Assembly (NCBI RefSeq): GCF_001645185.1
Contig: NZ_LXTQ01000020.1
Span: 124,001-188,000 of the forward strand
Direction: 5' to 3'
Length of the DNA: 64,000 bases
Source of the DNA: Methylobacillus sp. MM3
Lineage (GTDB): Bacteria > Pseudomonadota > Gammaproteobacteria > Burkholderiales > Methylophilaceae
A program made the position numbers and the translations under genes. Below, piece by piece: positions 53,684 to 63,945 of the stretch. The notes beneath the pieces were generated by a model. That model was given only the letters and a program-made list of their open reading frames with translations, searched no databases and was not told the DNA's origin. Numbering within the stretch: position 1 is the stretch's first letter; every line of letters starts with the position of its first letter.

Positions 53684-54550
53684 TTACAAAAACCTGCCCA
53701 GCGTTACCCGTTGTATTCCAGCTAGATCGGTCGCGTGACCGATCTCGGTAAATCCCGCTTCCTTCAGCAAGCCCGCCACCCGCTCCGCCTGATCGTAACC
53801 ATGTTCCAGCAGCAGGTAGCCGCCTCGTTCCAGATGGGCCGGAGCCGTTGCGGCTATTTGCCGGATGTCGTTCAGGCCATCCGGGCCGGAAGCAAGGGCC
53901 GACGCAGGCTCGAAGCGCAAATCGCCTTGTGACAAATGTGGGTCTGCGTCGGCAATGTAGGGCGGATTGCTGACGATGATATTGAAGTGTTCATTTCCCA
54001 AGGCTGAAAACCAGTCGCTTTGCAGCAGGCGCAGATTCGTCGTACCCAGTTTTTCGGCATTTTGCCGTGCAATCGTCACGGCGACCTCGGATTGGTCCAC
54101 CGCAGTCACCGCCGCTTCCGGCCGATTGACGGCGATGGCTATCGCGATGGCGCCGCTGCCGGTGCCAAGGTCGAGTATTCGCAATGGATCTTTTTGCTCG
54201 CCGGTGGAAGTTTCGGGAATAAGCCGTAACGCCGCCTCGACCAGTGTTTCGGTGTCAGGGCGGGGAATCAGCACGCCGGGTGCGACAGAGAAATCCAATC
54301 CATAGAATTCACGATTTCCAAGAATGTAGGCCACGGGCTCGCCTTGCAAATGGCGTTGCAGCAGGTGATTGAAGTGCGTAAGCAGCTCGCTGCCGAGCGG
54401 TTCATCGGCATGCGCGATCAGCCAGGCGCGCGAGACGCCAAGCACATGCCGCAGCAATGTCTGTGCATCGACGCGCGCCTCGTCGGCCGGCAGTCCCAGG
54501 ATTTGAACAAGCTGCTGCCGTGCTGCGGTGAGCAAGGCTTGCGGCGTCAC
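53684..54550 (-). CDS. prmC: Peptide chain release factor N5-glutamine methyltransferase
   Basis: 288 residues. It methylates the GGQ glutamine of the release factors. LDLGTGSGAIAIAIA is the SAM motif and IVSNPPYIADADPHL contains the NPPY substrate motif. The start is a GTG at 54550, two bases after the prfA stop; a longer open frame upstream runs through prfA in another phase and is rejected. The partner factor RF1 is encoded by the adjoining gene. Confidence 0.93.
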   Translation of the reverse strand: MTPQALLTAARQQLVQILGLPADEARVDAQTLLRHVLGVSRAWLIAHADEPLGSELLTHFNHLLQRHLQGEPVAYILGNREFYGLDFSVAPGVLIPRPDTETLVEAALRLIPETSTGEQKDPLRILDLGTGSGAIAIAIAVNRPEAAVTAVDQSEVAVTIARQNAEKLGTTNLRLLQSDWFSALGNEHFNIIVSNPPYIADADPHLSQGDLRFEPASALASGPDGLNDIRQIAATAPAHLERGGYLLLEHGYDQAERVAGLLKEAGFTEIGHATDLAGIQRVTLGRFL

Positions 54551-54552
54551 GA

Positions 54553-55638
54553 TCAGAGCGACTCTTCCGACAACGCAGCCAACTGTTCGGCCTGATGTTC
54601 TGCAAGCAAGGCATTGATCAACTCGTCCATGTCGCCCTGCATGATGGCGTCGATCTTGTAGAGCGTCAGGTTGATGCGGTGGTCGGTAATGCGTCCTTGC
54701 GGGAAGTTGTAGGTGCGAATGCGCTCGGAGCGGTCGCCGCTGCCGACCAGGCTCTTGCGCGTTGCGGCTTCCTTGGCTTGCTGTTCGCGCACCTGGATAT
54801 CCTTGATGCGCGCCGCCAGCACGCGCATTGCCGAGGCCTTGTTGGAATGCTGCGAGCGTCCGTCCTGGCATTCGGCGACGATGCCGGTGGGCAGGTGCGT
54901 GATGCGCACGGCCGAGTCGGTTTTGTTGATGTGCTGACCGCCTGCGCCGCTTGCACGGTAGGTGTCGATGCGCAGGTCGGCGGGATTGAGTTCCACGTCC
55001 GCGACTTCATCGGCTTCCGGCATGATGGCGACGGTACAGGCCGAGGTGTGGATGCGTCCCTGCGTTTCGGTCTCGGGGACGCGCTGCACGCGGTGACCGC
55101 CGGATTCGAATTTCAGTTTCGAATAAGCGCCATAGCCTTCGATGCGGGCGATGATTTCCTTGTAGCCGCCCAGCTCGGATTCGTTGGCGGAGACCACTTC
55201 CACCTTCCAGCGCTGACGTTCGGCATAACGCGAGTACATGCGGAACAGGTCACCAGCGAACAGCGCCGATTCATCGCCGCCGGTGCCGGCGCGAATTTCG
55301 AGGAAGATGTTGCGTTCATCATTGGGGTCCTTGGGCAGCAACAGCTTTTGGAGTTCCACCGCGTTGGCTTCCAGCTTCTCCTTGCCCGCCTCGATTTCTT
55401 CCTGCGCAAATTCGCGCATGTCGGGATCGGCGGTCATTTCCTGCGCAGCGGCGATGTCGGCTTCGATCTGCTTGTAGGCATGATATTGCTCGACGATGGG
55501 GCCGAGTTCGGCATGCTCGCGCGACAGCTTGCGGTAGTTTTCCATGTCTGCCGTCGCGCGCTCGCTCGATAGCAGCAGGTTGAGTTCTTCCAGGCGCTCG
55601 CTTAAGAGAGCGAGCTTTTTTTGTATGGTGGGTTTCAT
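54553..55638 (-). CDS. prfA: Peptide chain release factor 1
   Basis: 361 residues. RF1 reads UAA and UAG stop codons. The recognition tripeptide lies in [11 protein letters not shown] (PET) and the catalytic GGQ in [16 protein letters not shown]. It overlaps the end of hemA by four bases (ATGA) and precedes prmC; hemA-prfA-prmC is a common proteobacterial operon. Confidence 0.98.
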   Translation of the reverse strand: MKPTIQKKLALLSERLEELNLLLSSERATADMENYRKLSREHAELGPIVEQYHAYKQIEADIAAAQEMTADPDMREFAQEEIEAGKEKLEANAVELQKLLLPKDPNDERNIFLEIRAGTGGDESALFAGDLFRMYSRYAERQRWKVEVVSANESELGGYKEIIARIEGYGAYSKLKFESGGHRVQRVPETETQGRIHTSACTVAIMPEADEVADVELNPADLRIDTYRASGAGGQHINKTDSAVRITHLPTGIVAECQDGRSQHSNKASAMRVLAARIKDIQVREQQAKEAATRKSLVGSGDRSERIRTYNFPQGRITDHRINLTLYKIDAIMQGDMDELINALLAEHQAEQLAALSEESL

Positions 55639-56879
55639 AAGGTCTGGTAAAGCTGGCGGATCAGCGCTTCGAGCGCTTCGCGATCCGTGCCGGTAGCGGT
55701 GTTGAGTGCATGGCTGGGAGCATGCAGGAATTTGTTGGTGAGCGTGTTGCTGAGCACTTCCAGCACGCGTTGCGGATCTTCGCCGCGCGCGATTTGCTTG
55801 AGTGCCTTTTCGACTTCATGCCGGCGTACCCGGTCGGCGTGGTCACGCAGGGCGCGGATGGTAGGCACGGCTTCGCGGGTTTCCAGCCAGTGCATGAAGT
55901 TGTCGACGCGAACGTCGATGATGGTTTCGGCTTCCGCCGCGGCTAGCTGTCGATTGCCCAGCCCCTCCTGCACGATTTGCGCGAGATCGTCCACGCTGTA
56001 CAGGAATACATCGTCCAGATCGCCGACTTCGGGCTCCACGTCGCGCGGCACGGCGAGATCGACGATGAATATCGGGCGATGCTTGCGCAACTTGACGGCG
56101 CGCTCGACCATGCCGAGACCGACGATAGGCAGCTGGCTGGCAGTGCTGGTAATGACGATATCGTAATCCGCCAGGTGCTCCGGCAGATCGGCGAGCAGGA
56201 TGGCCTGGCCGTCGAAGCGTTGGGCCAGTTGCAGGCCGCGATCCAGCGTGCGGTTGGCGACGGCAATCGCGGCCGGTTGCTGTGCGGCGAAGTGTTCGGC
56301 GCATAGCTCGATCATTTCGCCGGCACCGATGAACAGCACCTTGAGCGGCTTCAGGTCGCCGAAAATGCGTTGTGCCAGTTTGACCGACGCGGCCGCCATG
56401 GAAACCGAACTGGCGCCGATATCGGTGGTGGTGCGCACTTCCTTGGCAACGGCGAAGGTCTTCTGGAAAAGTTTGTGTAGCAGCGTACCCAGCGTGCCGG
56501 CGTTTTCGGCGATTTTTACCGCCTGCTTCATCTGGCCGAGGATCTGCGGCTCGCCCAGCACCATGGAGTCCAGCCCGGCCGCGACGCGGAAGGCGTGCTT
56601 CACGGCGTCGTGACTATTGAGCGTATAGGTATACGGCTGGATCGAAGATGGCTGCAGGCGATGGTATTCCGCCAGCCATTCCAGCGCGGCTTGCGGATCG
56701 TCCGTGTTGCAGTAAAGCTCGGTACGGTTGCAGGTCGAAAGAATGGCGGCCTCTTTCACCGGCCGGTGCGCGGTGAGATCGCGCAGCGCGAGGCTCAAGC
56801 TTTCGCTGTGGAAAGCGACGTGCTCGCGGATGGAAACGGGGGCGGTGGTGTGATTGACGCCTAGGGCAAACAGATGCAT
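55635..56879 (-). CDS. hemA: Glutamyl-tRNA reductase
   Basis: 414 residues. It reduces glutamyl-tRNA to glutamate-1-semialdehyde, the first step of C5-pathway tetrapyrrole synthesis, and so also feeds corrin formation. The catalytic cysteine is in [13 protein letters not shown] (about 46-58), and the NADPH-binding domain has [18 protein letters not shown]-terminal helices form the dimer spine. It is first in the hemA-prfA-prmC operon. Confidence 0.97.
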   Translation of the reverse strand: MHLFALGVNHTTAPVSIREHVAFHSESLSLALRDLTAHRPVKEAAILSTCNRTELYCNTDDPQAALEWLAEYHRLQPSSIQPYTYTLNSHDAVKHAFRVAAGLDSMVLGEPQILGQMKQAVKIAENAGTLGTLLHKLFQKTFAVAKEVRTTTDIGASSVSMAAASVKLAQRIFGDLKPLKVLFIGAGEMIELCAEHFAAQQPAAIAVANRTLDRGLQLAQRFDGQAILLADLPEHLADYDIVITSTASQLPIVGLGMVERAVKLRKHRPIFIVDLAVPRDVEPEVGDLDDVFLYSVDDLAQIVQEGLGNRQLAAAEAETIIDVRVDNFMHWLETREAVPTIRALRDHADRVRRHEVEKALKQIARGEDPQRVLEVLSNTLTNKFLHAPSHALNTATGTDREALEALIRQLYQTL

Positions 56880-57040
56880 GGCGCAATTTTCCGTTATCGG
56901 ATGGGCTTAAGCAACAATTTCAGACGTTAATCTCTTTATAAATCAAAAACTGACTGTGTTTTCGCTTTTTCGGCATGGGTTGAATGCGTCGTCAGGCGCT
57001 CAAATCGTGCCATTTCACCTTTTCCTTTGGAATTAGGGGG

Positions 57041-57068
57041 TTTCTTGCCTCCCGATTGCGGTTAAAAT
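57041..57068 (+). promoter_or_regulatory. Possible promoter of the rpe-trp transcript
   Basis: TTTCTT (57041-57046) and TAAAAT (57063-57068) are 16 bp apart, 32 bp before the rpe ATG. The rest of the 220-bp gap between hemA and rpe shows nothing else that I recognise. Confidence 0.35.
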
Positions 57069-57099
57069 GGCGCTTTTGCCTGTATATCATGGAGGGATC

Positions 57100-57798
57100 A
57101 TGAGCAAACAATTCCGTATCGCCCCCAGCATTCTGTCCGCGGACTTCGCGAAGCTTGGCCAGGAAATCACCGACGTTATCGCCTCCGGTGCCGACATCAT
57201 TCACTTTGACGTGATGGACAACCATTACGTGCCCAACCTGACCATCGGTCCGCTGGTGTGCCAGGCGATCCGTCCGCTGACCGACGCCATCATCGACGTG
57301 CACCTGATGGTGAAGCCGGTCGACCGCATCATCCCCGATTTCGCCAAGGCCGGCGCCAACATCATCACTTTCCATCCAGAAGGTTCCGAGCATATCGACC
57401 GCTCGCTGGCGCTGATCAAGGACAACGGCTGCAAGGCCGGCCTGGTGTTCAATCCGGCCACGCCGCTGGATTACCTGGATCATGTGATGGACAAGATCGA
57501 TATGGTGCTGCTGATGTCGGTCAACCCCGGTTTCGGCGGCCAGAAGTTCATCCCGCAGGCACTGGAAAAGCTGAAGCTGGCCCGCGCCAAGATCGACGCC
57601 TACACCGCCAAGACCGGTCGTGAAATCTGGTTGGAAATCGACGGGGGCGTAAACACCCAGAATATCGCCGAAATTGCCCGTGCCGGTGCCGACACCTTCG
57701 TGGCCGGTTCCGCGCTGTTCGGCGCACCCAAGGACACCGACCCGCACCGCTACGACACCATCGTCGCCGCGCTGCGCGCCGAGCTGGCCAAGGCGTAA
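57100..57798 (+). CDS. rpe: Ribulose-phosphate 3-epimerase
   Basis: 232 residues. It interconverts ribulose 5-phosphate and xylulose 5-phosphate. [31 protein letters not shown], the metal-site HLMVKP and the phosphate loop IDGGVN are intact. GGAGG lies six bases before the ATG. It starts the rpe-lipoprotein-gph-trpL-trpE run, with two to three bases between the first genes. Confidence 0.97.
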   Translation: MSKQFRIAPSILSADFAKLGQEITDVIASGADIIHFDVMDNHYVPNLTIGPLVCQAIRPLTDAIIDVHLMVKPVDRIIPDFAKAGANIITFHPEGSEHIDRSLALIKDNGCKAGLVFNPATPLDYLDHVMDKIDMVLLMSVNPGFGGQKFIPQALEKLKLARAKIDAYTAKTGREIWLEIDGGVNTQNIAEIARAGADTFVAGSALFGAPKDTDPHRYDTIVAALRAELAKA

Positions 57799-57800
57799 TC

Positions 57801-58190
57801 GTGAAACGCGCTTCGGTGCTGTTCCTGCTGTTGGCGCTGGCCGGTTGCGACAAGCTGACCGGCGCGGCGGATCAGAAAATCGCCGATGCTGAAGCTATCG
57901 GCTTCGCTTGCCGCGTGTCGCAGAAAACGCCGGAAGCCTGCATGAAGGAAAACGAAGCGCAAAGCCCCTCCTCCATTCTCGACGGCTGGAAATCGGCCGA
58001 CGAGGATATCAAGGCGGGCAAGCTGGACCCGACGATGAGCGGCATGTCATCCAAATCTTCTGCCGAGGACGAAGCTGCTCCGGCTGAAGGGGCGGATGCC
58101 GCCGCTGCCACGCCTCCTGCTGAAGAAAAGAAAGAAGACGCAGCCAAGCCTGAGGCAGCCCCCAAGGAAGAAGACAAAGGTAAACACTAG
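57801..58190 (+). CDS. Small lipoprotein of unknown function
   Basis: 129 residues starting with GTG at 57801, two bases after rpe. A signal peptide with lipobox LAGC (cysteine about 16) marks a lipoprotein. The middle has two cysteines (FACRVSQKTPEACMKENEAQ), and from about residue 80 the tail is low complexity, rich in Ala, Glu, Pro and Lys (EEKKEDAAKPEAAPKEEDKG). Function is unknown; insertion between rpe and gph is unusual relative to the simple rpe-gph-trpE order. Confidence 0.75.
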   Translation: MKRASVLFLLLALAGCDKLTGAADQKIADAEAIGFACRVSQKTPEACMKENEAQSPSSILDGWKSADEDIKAGKLDPTMSGMSSKSSAEDEAAPAEGADAAAATPPAEEKKEDAAKPEAAPKEEDKGKH

Positions 58191-58191
58191 C

Positions 58192-58887
58192 GTGAGCAAA
58201 CCAGAACTTGTTTTTCCCTTGCCGATCAAGGCGGTCGTGATCGACCTCGACGGCACTCTGCTGCATACGGCCCCCGATCTGGCTGAAGCCTCCAACCGGA
58301 TGCTGGCCGAACTCGACCGGCCGCCGGTCGCGGAGGAAACCGTCAAGAGCTACATTGGCAACGGCGTTGCCCAACTGATCAAACGCGTATTGACCGGTAC
58401 CATGCATGGCGAGCCCGAACCCGAACTGTTTGAGCGTGCCCGCAAGATTTATGACCGGCATTACAGCGAGGTCTTCAGCCTGTACAGCCACCCGTTCCCG
58501 GATGTGGTCGAAGGCCTGGAAGCCTTCAAGAAGGCCGGATACCGCATGGGCTGCATTACCAACAAGATTGCCAAATACACCGAGCCGCTGCTGAAAGATA
58601 CCGGCCTGTACGATTATTTCGAGCTGATCCTGAGCGGCGATACGCTGCCCAGGATGAAGCCGGACCCGATGCAGTTGCTGCATGCATGCGAAGAATGGGG
58701 TATTACGCCGGATCAAATGCTGCTGATCGGCGACTCGGGCAACGATACCCAGGCCGCCCGCGCGGCCGGTTGTCATGTGTTCTGCGTGCCCTACGGCTAT
58801 AATCACGGCCAGCACGTGCATGAGATGGATCTGGATGCGGTGGTGAGCGGACTGCTCGAAGCCAGCACGCTGATACGCAAGGCCTAA
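58192..58887 (+). CDS. gph: Phosphoglycolate phosphatase, HAD superfamily
   Basis: 231 residues from the GTG at 58192, one base after the lipoprotein stop. HAD motifs: VVIDLDGTLLHT with the nucleophile aspartate near the start, ITNK (motif 2), the lysine in RMKPDPMQLL and IGDSGNDTQAA (motif 4). It removes phosphate from 2-phosphoglycolate formed during DNA repair or oxygenation. A longer upstream frame overlapping the lipoprotein gene is not credible. The trp leader peptide starts two bases downstream. Confidence 0.93.
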   Translation: MSKPELVFPLPIKAVVIDLDGTLLHTAPDLAEASNRMLAELDRPPVAEETVKSYIGNGVAQLIKRVLTGTMHGEPEPELFERARKIYDRHYSEVFSLYSHPFPDVVEGLEAFKKAGYRMGCITNKIAKYTEPLLKDTGLYDYFELILSGDTLPRMKPDPMQLLHACEEWGITPDQMLLIGDSGNDTQAARAAGCHVFCVPYGYNHGQHVHEMDLDAVVSGLLEASTLIRKA

Positions 58888-58889
58888 CG

Positions 58890-58934
58890 ATGGACTCCCG
58901 AATTTTGAGCACAAGCTGGCGATGGTGGCGCTGA
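58890..58934 (+). CDS. trpL: Trp operon leader peptide (putative attenuator)
   Basis: A 14-codon frame reads MDSRILSTSWRWWR and stops with TGA. Three of its last five codons are Trp, as in known trp leader peptides. It begins two bases after gph, with AAGG seven bases before the ATG, and lies 65 bp before trpE. Downstream, TGGCG (58926-58930, overlapping a Trp codon) can pair with CGCCA (58944-58948), and GGCGGT (58949-58954) with ACCGCC (58962-58967). No U-tract follows, so the attenuation step may act on trpE translation or need Rho. Confidence 0.7.
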   Translation: MDSRILSTSWRWWR

Positions 58935-58967
58935 AGTCCCCTTCGCCAGGCGGTGCCGTCAACCGCC
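58926..58967 (+). promoter_or_regulatory. Candidate trp attenuator hairpins
   Basis: Two adjacent short stems, one overlapping the tandem Trp codons of the leader peptide and one ending 32 bases before the trpE ATG. Ribosome stalling at Trp codons would block the first stem. A terminator U-run is lacking. Confidence 0.45.
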
Positions 58968-58999
58968 GCTGACTACAAGCTCAAGATTTGGAGAACCGC

Positions 59000-60487
59000 A
59001 TGCTGCACACATTATCCGAACAGGAATTCAACGAACTCGCCCGTCAGGGATACAACCGGATTCCGCTGGTCGCAGAAACCTACGCCGACCTCGATACCCC
59101 GCTGTCGCTTTACCTCAAGCTCGCCAACCGACAGTACTCTTACTTGCTGGAATCGGTGCAGGGCGGTGAGCGGTTCGGCCGTTATTCTTTCATCGGGTTG
59201 CCCGCAAAAACGCGCATTGTTGCCCACGAGCGCAATGTGCGCGTCGAATGCGACGAAGAAATCATCGAAACTGCCGAGGACGTGAATCCGCTGGACTTCG
59301 TCAAGGAGTTCCAGGCACGCTTCAACCCGGCACCGCTCGGCGGGCTGCCGCGTTTTACGGGCGGTCTGGCGGGTTATTTTGGCTACGACACGGTGCGCTA
59401 CATCGAGCGCCGGCTGGCGGCTACCAAAAAGAAGGATGTGCTTGGTACGCCTGACGTTCTGCTACTGCTGACCGAAGAACTGGTGGTGATCGATAACCTC
59501 AGCGCCAAGCTGAGTTTTATTGTCTATGCCGATCCGGCGCAGCCGCACGCTTACGTCAAGGCGCGTGAACGCCTGAACGAGCTGGTGCGCAGCCTGCGCC
59601 AGCCCGCGCAAATTCCCAAGGCGCCTGCAATGCCGGCGGCGGTCGCGTCATCCGAGTTCGGCGAAGCCGGGTTCAAGGCGGCCGTGGAAAAAGCCAAGCG
59701 CTATATTTTTGACGGCGACATCATGCAGGTCGTGCTGTCGCAACGCATGTCGCAGGATTTCCCCGCACCGCCGCTGTCGCTCTATCGCGCGCTGCGCAGC
59801 CTGAATCCCTCGCCCTACATGTTCTATTACGACATGGGCGATCACCATGTAGTGGGTTCCTCGCCGGAAATCCTGGTGCGACTGGAAGACGGCACCGTGA
59901 CTGCGCGACCCATTGCCGGCACGCGACCACGAGGCAAAACGCGCGAAGAGGATCTCGCGCTGGCGGAAGAACTGCTGGCCGATCCGAAGGAGCGCGCTGA
60001 GCATGTTCAATTGATGGACCTCGGCCGTAATGACGTCGGCCGTGTTGCCGCGACCGGCTCGGTGCGCGTGACGGACAACATGATGATCGAACGTTATTCA
60101 CACGTGATGCATATCGTGTCGAATGTCGAAGGGGAACTCAAGCCGGGCATGGATGCCATAGACGTCCTCAAGGCCACATTCCCTGCCGGCACCGTCTCCG
60201 GCGCGCCCAAGGTGCGCGCGATGGAGATCATCGACGAGCTGGAGCCTTCGAAGCGCGGCATCTACGCGGGTGCGGTCGGCTACCTGGGATTCAATGGCGA
60301 CATGGATCTGGCGATTGCAATTCGTACCGGCGTCATCAAGAACAATACGCTGCACGTGCAGGCTGGAGCCGGCATCGTCGCCGACTCCGTGCCGCAAAGC
60401 GAATGGATGGAAACCCAGAACAAGGCCCGCGCGGTATTGCGTGCGGCAGAACTGGTGCTGGCCGGTCTGGACAACGGCAGCGACTGA
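59000..60487 (+). CDS. trpE: Anthranilate synthase component I
   Basis: 495 residues. It forms anthranilate from chorismate with ammonia from TrpG. The tryptophan feedback motif LLES lies at 49-52, and the chorismate-binding region shows [32 protein letters not shown] and [20 protein letters not shown] precedes ATG 59000 by eight bases; a TTG four codons upstream is not preferred. A Trp-rich leader peptide lies upstream, so both feedback inhibition and attenuation are expected. fabA follows after 88 bp. Confidence 0.98.
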   Translation: MLHTLSEQEFNELARQGYNRIPLVAETYADLDTPLSLYLKLANRQYSYLLESVQGGERFGRYSFIGLPAKTRIVAHERNVRVECDEEIIETAEDVNPLDFVKEFQARFNPAPLGGLPRFTGGLAGYFGYDTVRYIERRLAATKKKDVLGTPDVLLLLTEELVVIDNLSAKLSFIVYADPAQPHAYVKARERLNELVRSLRQPAQIPKAPAMPAAVASSEFGEAGFKAAVEKAKRYIFDGDIMQVVLSQRMSQDFPAPPLSLYRALRSLNPSPYMFYYDMGDHHVVGSSPEILVRLEDGTVTARPIAGTRPRGKTREEDLALAEELLADPKERAEHVQLMDLGRNDVGRVAATGSVRVTDNMMIERYSHVMHIVSNVEGELKPGMDAIDVLKATFPAGTVSGAPKVRAMEIIDELEPSKRGIYAGAVGYLGFNGDMDLAIAIRTGVIKNNTLHVQAGAGIVADSVPQSEWMETQNKARAVLRAAELVLAGLDNGSD

Positions 60488-60514
60488 ATAGTCTACCCAT
60501 TTGGCATGCAGGGC

Positions 60515-60541
60515 TTTCGCCGGTTACCATTTCCGGCGAAA
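60515..60541. repeat. Hairpin between trpE and fabA
   Basis: TTTCGCCGG (60515-60523) and CCGGCGAAA (60533-60541) form a perfect 9-bp stem with a nine-base loop. No U-tract follows on the plus strand. It could separate trpE from fabA expression by partial termination or RNA processing. Confidence 0.5.
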
Positions 60542-60575
60542 ATAGCGTTTAAATTTCAATCATTAAAGTCATACG

Positions 60576-61091
60576 ATGCAAAACAAAAATAGCTATACCT
60601 TCGAGGAGCTGCTGGCCTGCGGGCGAGGCGAGATGTTCGGGCCGGGCAATGCGCAATTGCCGCTGCCGCCGATGCTGATGTTTGATCGTATCGCCTCCAT
60701 CACCGAGGATGGCGGCACTTATGGCAACGGCCAGATTGTCGCCGAACTCGACGTGAAGCCCGACCTCTGGTTTTTCGGCTGCCATTTCGAGGGCGACCCG
60801 GTGATGCCGGGATGCCTGGGTCTGGATGCGATGTGGCAACTGGTCGGGTTTTACCTCGGCTGGAAGGGCGGCCTCGGTCGCGGCCGTGCGCTCGGCTCCG
60901 GCGAAGTCAAATTCAGCGGCCAGGTGCTGCCGACCGGCAAGCTGGTAACCTATCGCATCGATATCAAGCGCGTCATCATGCGCAAACTGGTGATGGGCAT
61001 TGCCGATGCCCGCATGGAAGTCGACGGCCGTGAAATCTACGTTGCCAACGACTTGCGGGTCGGCCTGTTCACCCGTACGGACAATTTTTAG
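60576..61091 (+). CDS. fabA: 3-hydroxydecanoyl-[acyl-carrier-protein] dehydratase/isomerase
   Basis: 171 residues, the Escherichia coli length. FabA dehydrates 3-hydroxydecanoyl-ACP and isomerises the product, opening the anaerobic unsaturated fatty-acid route. Catalytic H70 ([13 protein letters not shown]) and D84 (LGLDAMWQ) are intact. It precedes fabB by 11 bases. The pair lies between trpE and trpG, unrelated in pathway. Confidence 0.97.
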   Translation: MQNKNSYTFEELLACGRGEMFGPGNAQLPLPPMLMFDRIASITEDGGTYGNGQIVAELDVKPDLWFFGCHFEGDPVMPGCLGLDAMWQLVGFYLGWKGGLGRGRALGSGEVKFSGQVLPTGKLVTYRIDIKRVIMRKLVMGIADARMEVDGREIYVANDLRVGLFTRTDNF

Positions 61092-61102
61092 GAGGCACGA
61101 TC

Positions 61103-62320
61103 ATGCGTCGCGTCGTCGTGACCGGGATGGGTATCGTTTCCAGCCTGGGCAACAACAAATCAGAAGTGCTGGACAGCCTGCGCGAAGGTCGCTCGGGCAT
61201 TACTTACCAGCCGGAATATGCCGAGCAGGGCCTGCGTTCGCAGGTGGCAGGGTCGGTCAAACTCAATGTGCAGGAGCTCATCGACCGCAAGCTGATGCGC
61301 TTCATGGCGAACGGCCACGCCTATGCCTGGATCGCGATGCAGGAAGCCATCGCCGATGCCGGTCTGCCGGAAGAGCTCGTGTCCAACCTGCGCACCGGCC
61401 TTATTGTCGGCCAGGGCGGCGCCTCGCACGAGAGCATTGTGGAAGGCGTGGACACGCTGCGCGAGAAAGGCGTGCGCCGCGTCGGCCCGTATATGGTGAC
61501 CAAGTCCATGGCCAGCGGCATTTCCGCCTGCCTCGCCACCGGCGCCAAGATCAAGGGCATCAACTACGCCATCAGCTCCGCTTGCGCCACCAGCGCGCAT
61601 TGCATCGGTGCCGGCGTGGAGCAGATTCAGCTGGGCAAGCAGGACATCGTGTTCGCCGGTGGCGGCGAGGAAGAGCACTGGTCGCTGTCCTTTATGTTCG
61701 ACGCGATGGGCGCGCTATCCAGCAAATACAACGACACACCGGACAAGGCCTCGCGCACCTACGACGCCAATCGTGACGGCTTCGTCATCTCGGGCGGCGG
61801 CGGTATCGTCGTGCTGGAAGAGTACGAGCATGCCAAGGCGCGCGGTGCCAAAATCTACGCGGAAGTGATCGGCTACGGCGCGACCTCTGACGGCTATGAC
61901 ATGGTTGCGCCTTCCGGCGAAGGTGCCGTGCGCTGCATGCGGCTGGCGCTGGAAGGCGTTGAAGGCCCGGTGGACTACATCAACACCCACGGTACCAGCA
62001 CGCCGGTCGGTGATGTGAAAGAACTGGAGGCGATCCGCGAGGTGTTTGGCGAGGCAGGCCCCGCCATTGCTTCTACCAAATCACTCTCCGGTCATGCGCT
62101 GGGCGCGGCTGGGGTCAATGAAGCGATTTATACGCTGCTGATGATGGAGAACAGTTTCATCGCGGCTTCGGCCAACATCGAAACGCTGGATCCCGCTGCT
62201 GATGGCCTGAATATCGTGCGCAACCGCATCGATAACGCCAGCATTCAGACCGCCGTATCGAACAGTTTCGGCTTCGGCGGCACGAATGCGACGCTGACGT
62301 TCTCGCGCCGGGGATTGTAA
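61103..62320 (+). CDS. fabB: 3-oxoacyl-[acyl-carrier-protein] synthase I
   Basis: 405 residues of the KAS I type. The active cysteine is C161 in [15 protein letters not shown], with the two histidines in [11 protein letters not shown] and [11 protein letters not shown]. FabB elongates cis-3-decenoyl-ACP made by FabA. GGAGG lies about six bases before the ATG. trpG begins nine bases after its stop, behind its own GGAG site. Confidence 0.97.
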   Translation: MRRVVVTGMGIVSSLGNNKSEVLDSLREGRSGITYQPEYAEQGLRSQVAGSVKLNVQELIDRKLMRFMANGHAYAWIAMQEAIADAGLPEELVSNLRTGLIVGQGGASHESIVEGVDTLREKGVRRVGPYMVTKSMASGISACLATGAKIKGINYAISSACATSAHCIGAGVEQIQLGKQDIVFAGGGEEEHWSLSFMFDAMGALSSKYNDTPDKASRTYDANRDGFVISGGGGIVVLEEYEHAKARGAKIYAEVIGYGATSDGYDMVAPSGEGAVRCMRLALEGVEGPVDYINTHGTSTPVGDVKELEAIREVFGEAGPAIASTKSLSGHALGAAGVNEAIYTLLMMENSFIAASANIETLDPAADGLNIVRNRIDNASIQTAVSNSFGFGGTNATLTFSRRGL

Positions 62321-62329
62321 GGAGCACTT

Positions 62330-62902
62330 ATGCTGCTGATGCTGGACAATTACGACTCCTTCACCTACAACCTGGTGCAATATCTGGGGGAGCTGGGGCA
62401 GGATGTGCGCGTCTTCCGCAACGATGAAATCAGCGTGGAAGAGGTAGCGAAGCTGAAACCCCGTCACATCGTGATTTCACCCGGCCCTTGCACGCCGAAC
62501 GAGGCAGGAATCTCGGTGCCATTGATTCATGAATTCGCCGGCAAGATTCCGATTCTGGGCGTATGCCTCGGGCATCAAAGCATCGGCCAGGCTTTCGGCG
62601 GCAAGATCGTCCACGCCAAGCAGCTGATGCACGGCAAGACTTCTCCGGTGACGCATAGTGATACGGGCTTGTTCAAGGGTTTGCCGAACCCGTTCACGGC
62701 GACACGTTACCATTCGCTGGTGATCGAACGCGAGACCTGCCCGGATTGCCTGGAAATCACCGCTTGGACCGACGACGGGGAAATCATGGGCGTGCGCCAC
62801 AAGACACTGCCGGTCGAAGGCGTGCAGTTTCATCCGGAATCCATCCTGACCGAGCACGGCCACGAACTGCTGAATAATTTCCTCAAGGAATTCAGCGCCT
62901 GA
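62330..62902 (+). CDS. trpG: Anthranilate synthase component II (glutamine amidotransferase)
   Basis: 190 residues, a single class-I glutaminase domain. [19 protein letters not shown] opens it; the nucleophile C79 is in [16 protein letters not shown], and the His-Glu pair in VQFHPESI. It supplies ammonia to TrpE and possibly to PabB, as is common for betaproteobacterial TrpG/PabA. It shares one base with the trpD start (TGATG). Confidence 0.97.
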   Translation: MLLMLDNYDSFTYNLVQYLGELGQDVRVFRNDEISVEEVAKLKPRHIVISPGPCTPNEAGISVPLIHEFAGKIPILGVCLGHQSIGQAFGGKIVHAKQLMHGKTSPVTHSDTGLFKGLPNPFTATRYHSLVIERETCPDCLEITAWTDDGEIMGVRHKTLPVEGVQFHPESILTEHGHELLNNFLKEFSA

Positions 62903-63945
62903 TGACTGCTATTGCCCATTTTTCGCCGCAGGCGGCGTTGCAGCGCGTCATTGAGCATCGCGAAATTTTCCACGATGAAATGGTGTCGCTGATGCAGCAA
63001 ATCATGAGCGGCGAAGTAACGCCAGTCATGATCGCGGCCATCATCACCGGCTTGCGCGTCAAAAAGGAAACCATCGGTGAAATTGCCGCGGCTGCGACCG
63101 TGATGCGGTCATTGTCGACTAAAGTGCAAGTCGCGGATCTGAACCGGTTGGTGGATACCTGCGGTACCGGCGGTGACGGCGCGCACACGTTCAATATTTC
63201 CACCGCGGCCATGTTCGTGGCTGCTGCTGCCGGCGCACGCATTGCCAAGCACGGCGGGCGTTCCGTGTCCTCGTCTTCCGGCAGTGCCGATGTGCTGGAG
63301 GCGCTGGGGGTGAATCTGATGCTGACGCCGGAGCAGGTGGCGGAATGCATTCAAGCCACCGGCATCGGTTTCATGTTCGCGCCCAGCCACCATAGCGCGA
63401 TGAAATATGCAGCGCCGGTGCGGCGCGAACTGGGTGTGCGCACCATTTTCAATATTCTGGGCCCGCTCACCAACCCGGCTGGCGCCCCGAATCAGGTGAT
63501 GGGGGTATTCCACCCCGATCTGGTGGGAATCCAGGTGCGCGTGTTGCAACGCCTGGGCAGTGAGCGCGCGCTGACAGTGTTCGGCCGCGAAGGGCTGGAC
63601 GAGATTTCCATTGCGGGCACAACGCTCGTGGGCGAACTCAACAACGGTAAAGTCACCGAATACGAAATTCATCCGGATAACTTCAATCTGAGTGTGCAGG
63701 ATTCCAAGGTCTTGCAGGTACAAACTGTCGAAGAGTCCAAACAAATGCTGCTTGCTGCGCTCGACAACCAGCCGGGCGCCCCCCGCGATATCGTGGCACT
63801 CAATGCCGGCGCCAGTATTTACGTGGCCGGTCTTGCCGACACCCTGGAAGCGGGCGTCGGCCGTGCCTTTGATGTCATCGCCAGCGGCGCGGCGCGCGCC
63901 AAGGTGGCCGAGTTCGCAGCCTGCACTCAAAGACTTGCATCATGA
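62902..63945 (+). CDS. trpD: Anthranilate phosphoribosyltransferase
   Basis: 347 residues. It joins anthranilate and PRPP. The PRPP-binding [15 protein letters not shown], the [18 protein letters not shown] segment and [16 protein letters not shown] are intact. The ATG at 62902 overlaps the trpG stop by one base, and its own stop overlaps the trpC start by four, as in a coupled trpGDC operon. Confidence 0.98.
   Translation: MTAIAHFSPQAALQRVIEHREIFHDEMVSLMQQIMSGEVTPVMIAAIITGLRVKKETIGEIAAAATVMRSLSTKVQVADLNRLVDTCGTGGDGAHTFNISTAAMFVAAAAGARIAKHGGRSVSSSSGSADVLEALGVNLMLTPEQVAECIQATGIGFMFAPSHHSAMKYAAPVRRELGVRTIFNILGPLTNPAGAPNQVMGVFHPDLVGIQVRVLQRLGSERALTVFGREGLDEISIAGTTLVGELNNGKVTEYEIHPDNFNLSVQDSKVLQVQTVEESKQMLLAALDNQPGAPRDIVALNAGASIYVAGLADTLEAGVGRAFDVIASGAARAKVAEFAACTQRLAS

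Noticed and set aside
54551-54871. A longer prmC with over 100 extra N-terminal residues
   Set aside because: The extension runs through prfA in another phase and has no family similarity; the GTG at 54550 gives the normal length.
55000-55100. Unusual stop-codon recognition motif PET in RF1
   Set aside because: The tripeptide is PxT in this family and PET is known in other bacteria, so it is not evidence of altered decoding.
60515-60541. Intrinsic terminator after trpE
   Set aside because: The stem is perfect, but no U-tract follows on either strand at the right place, so it is listed only as a hairpin.
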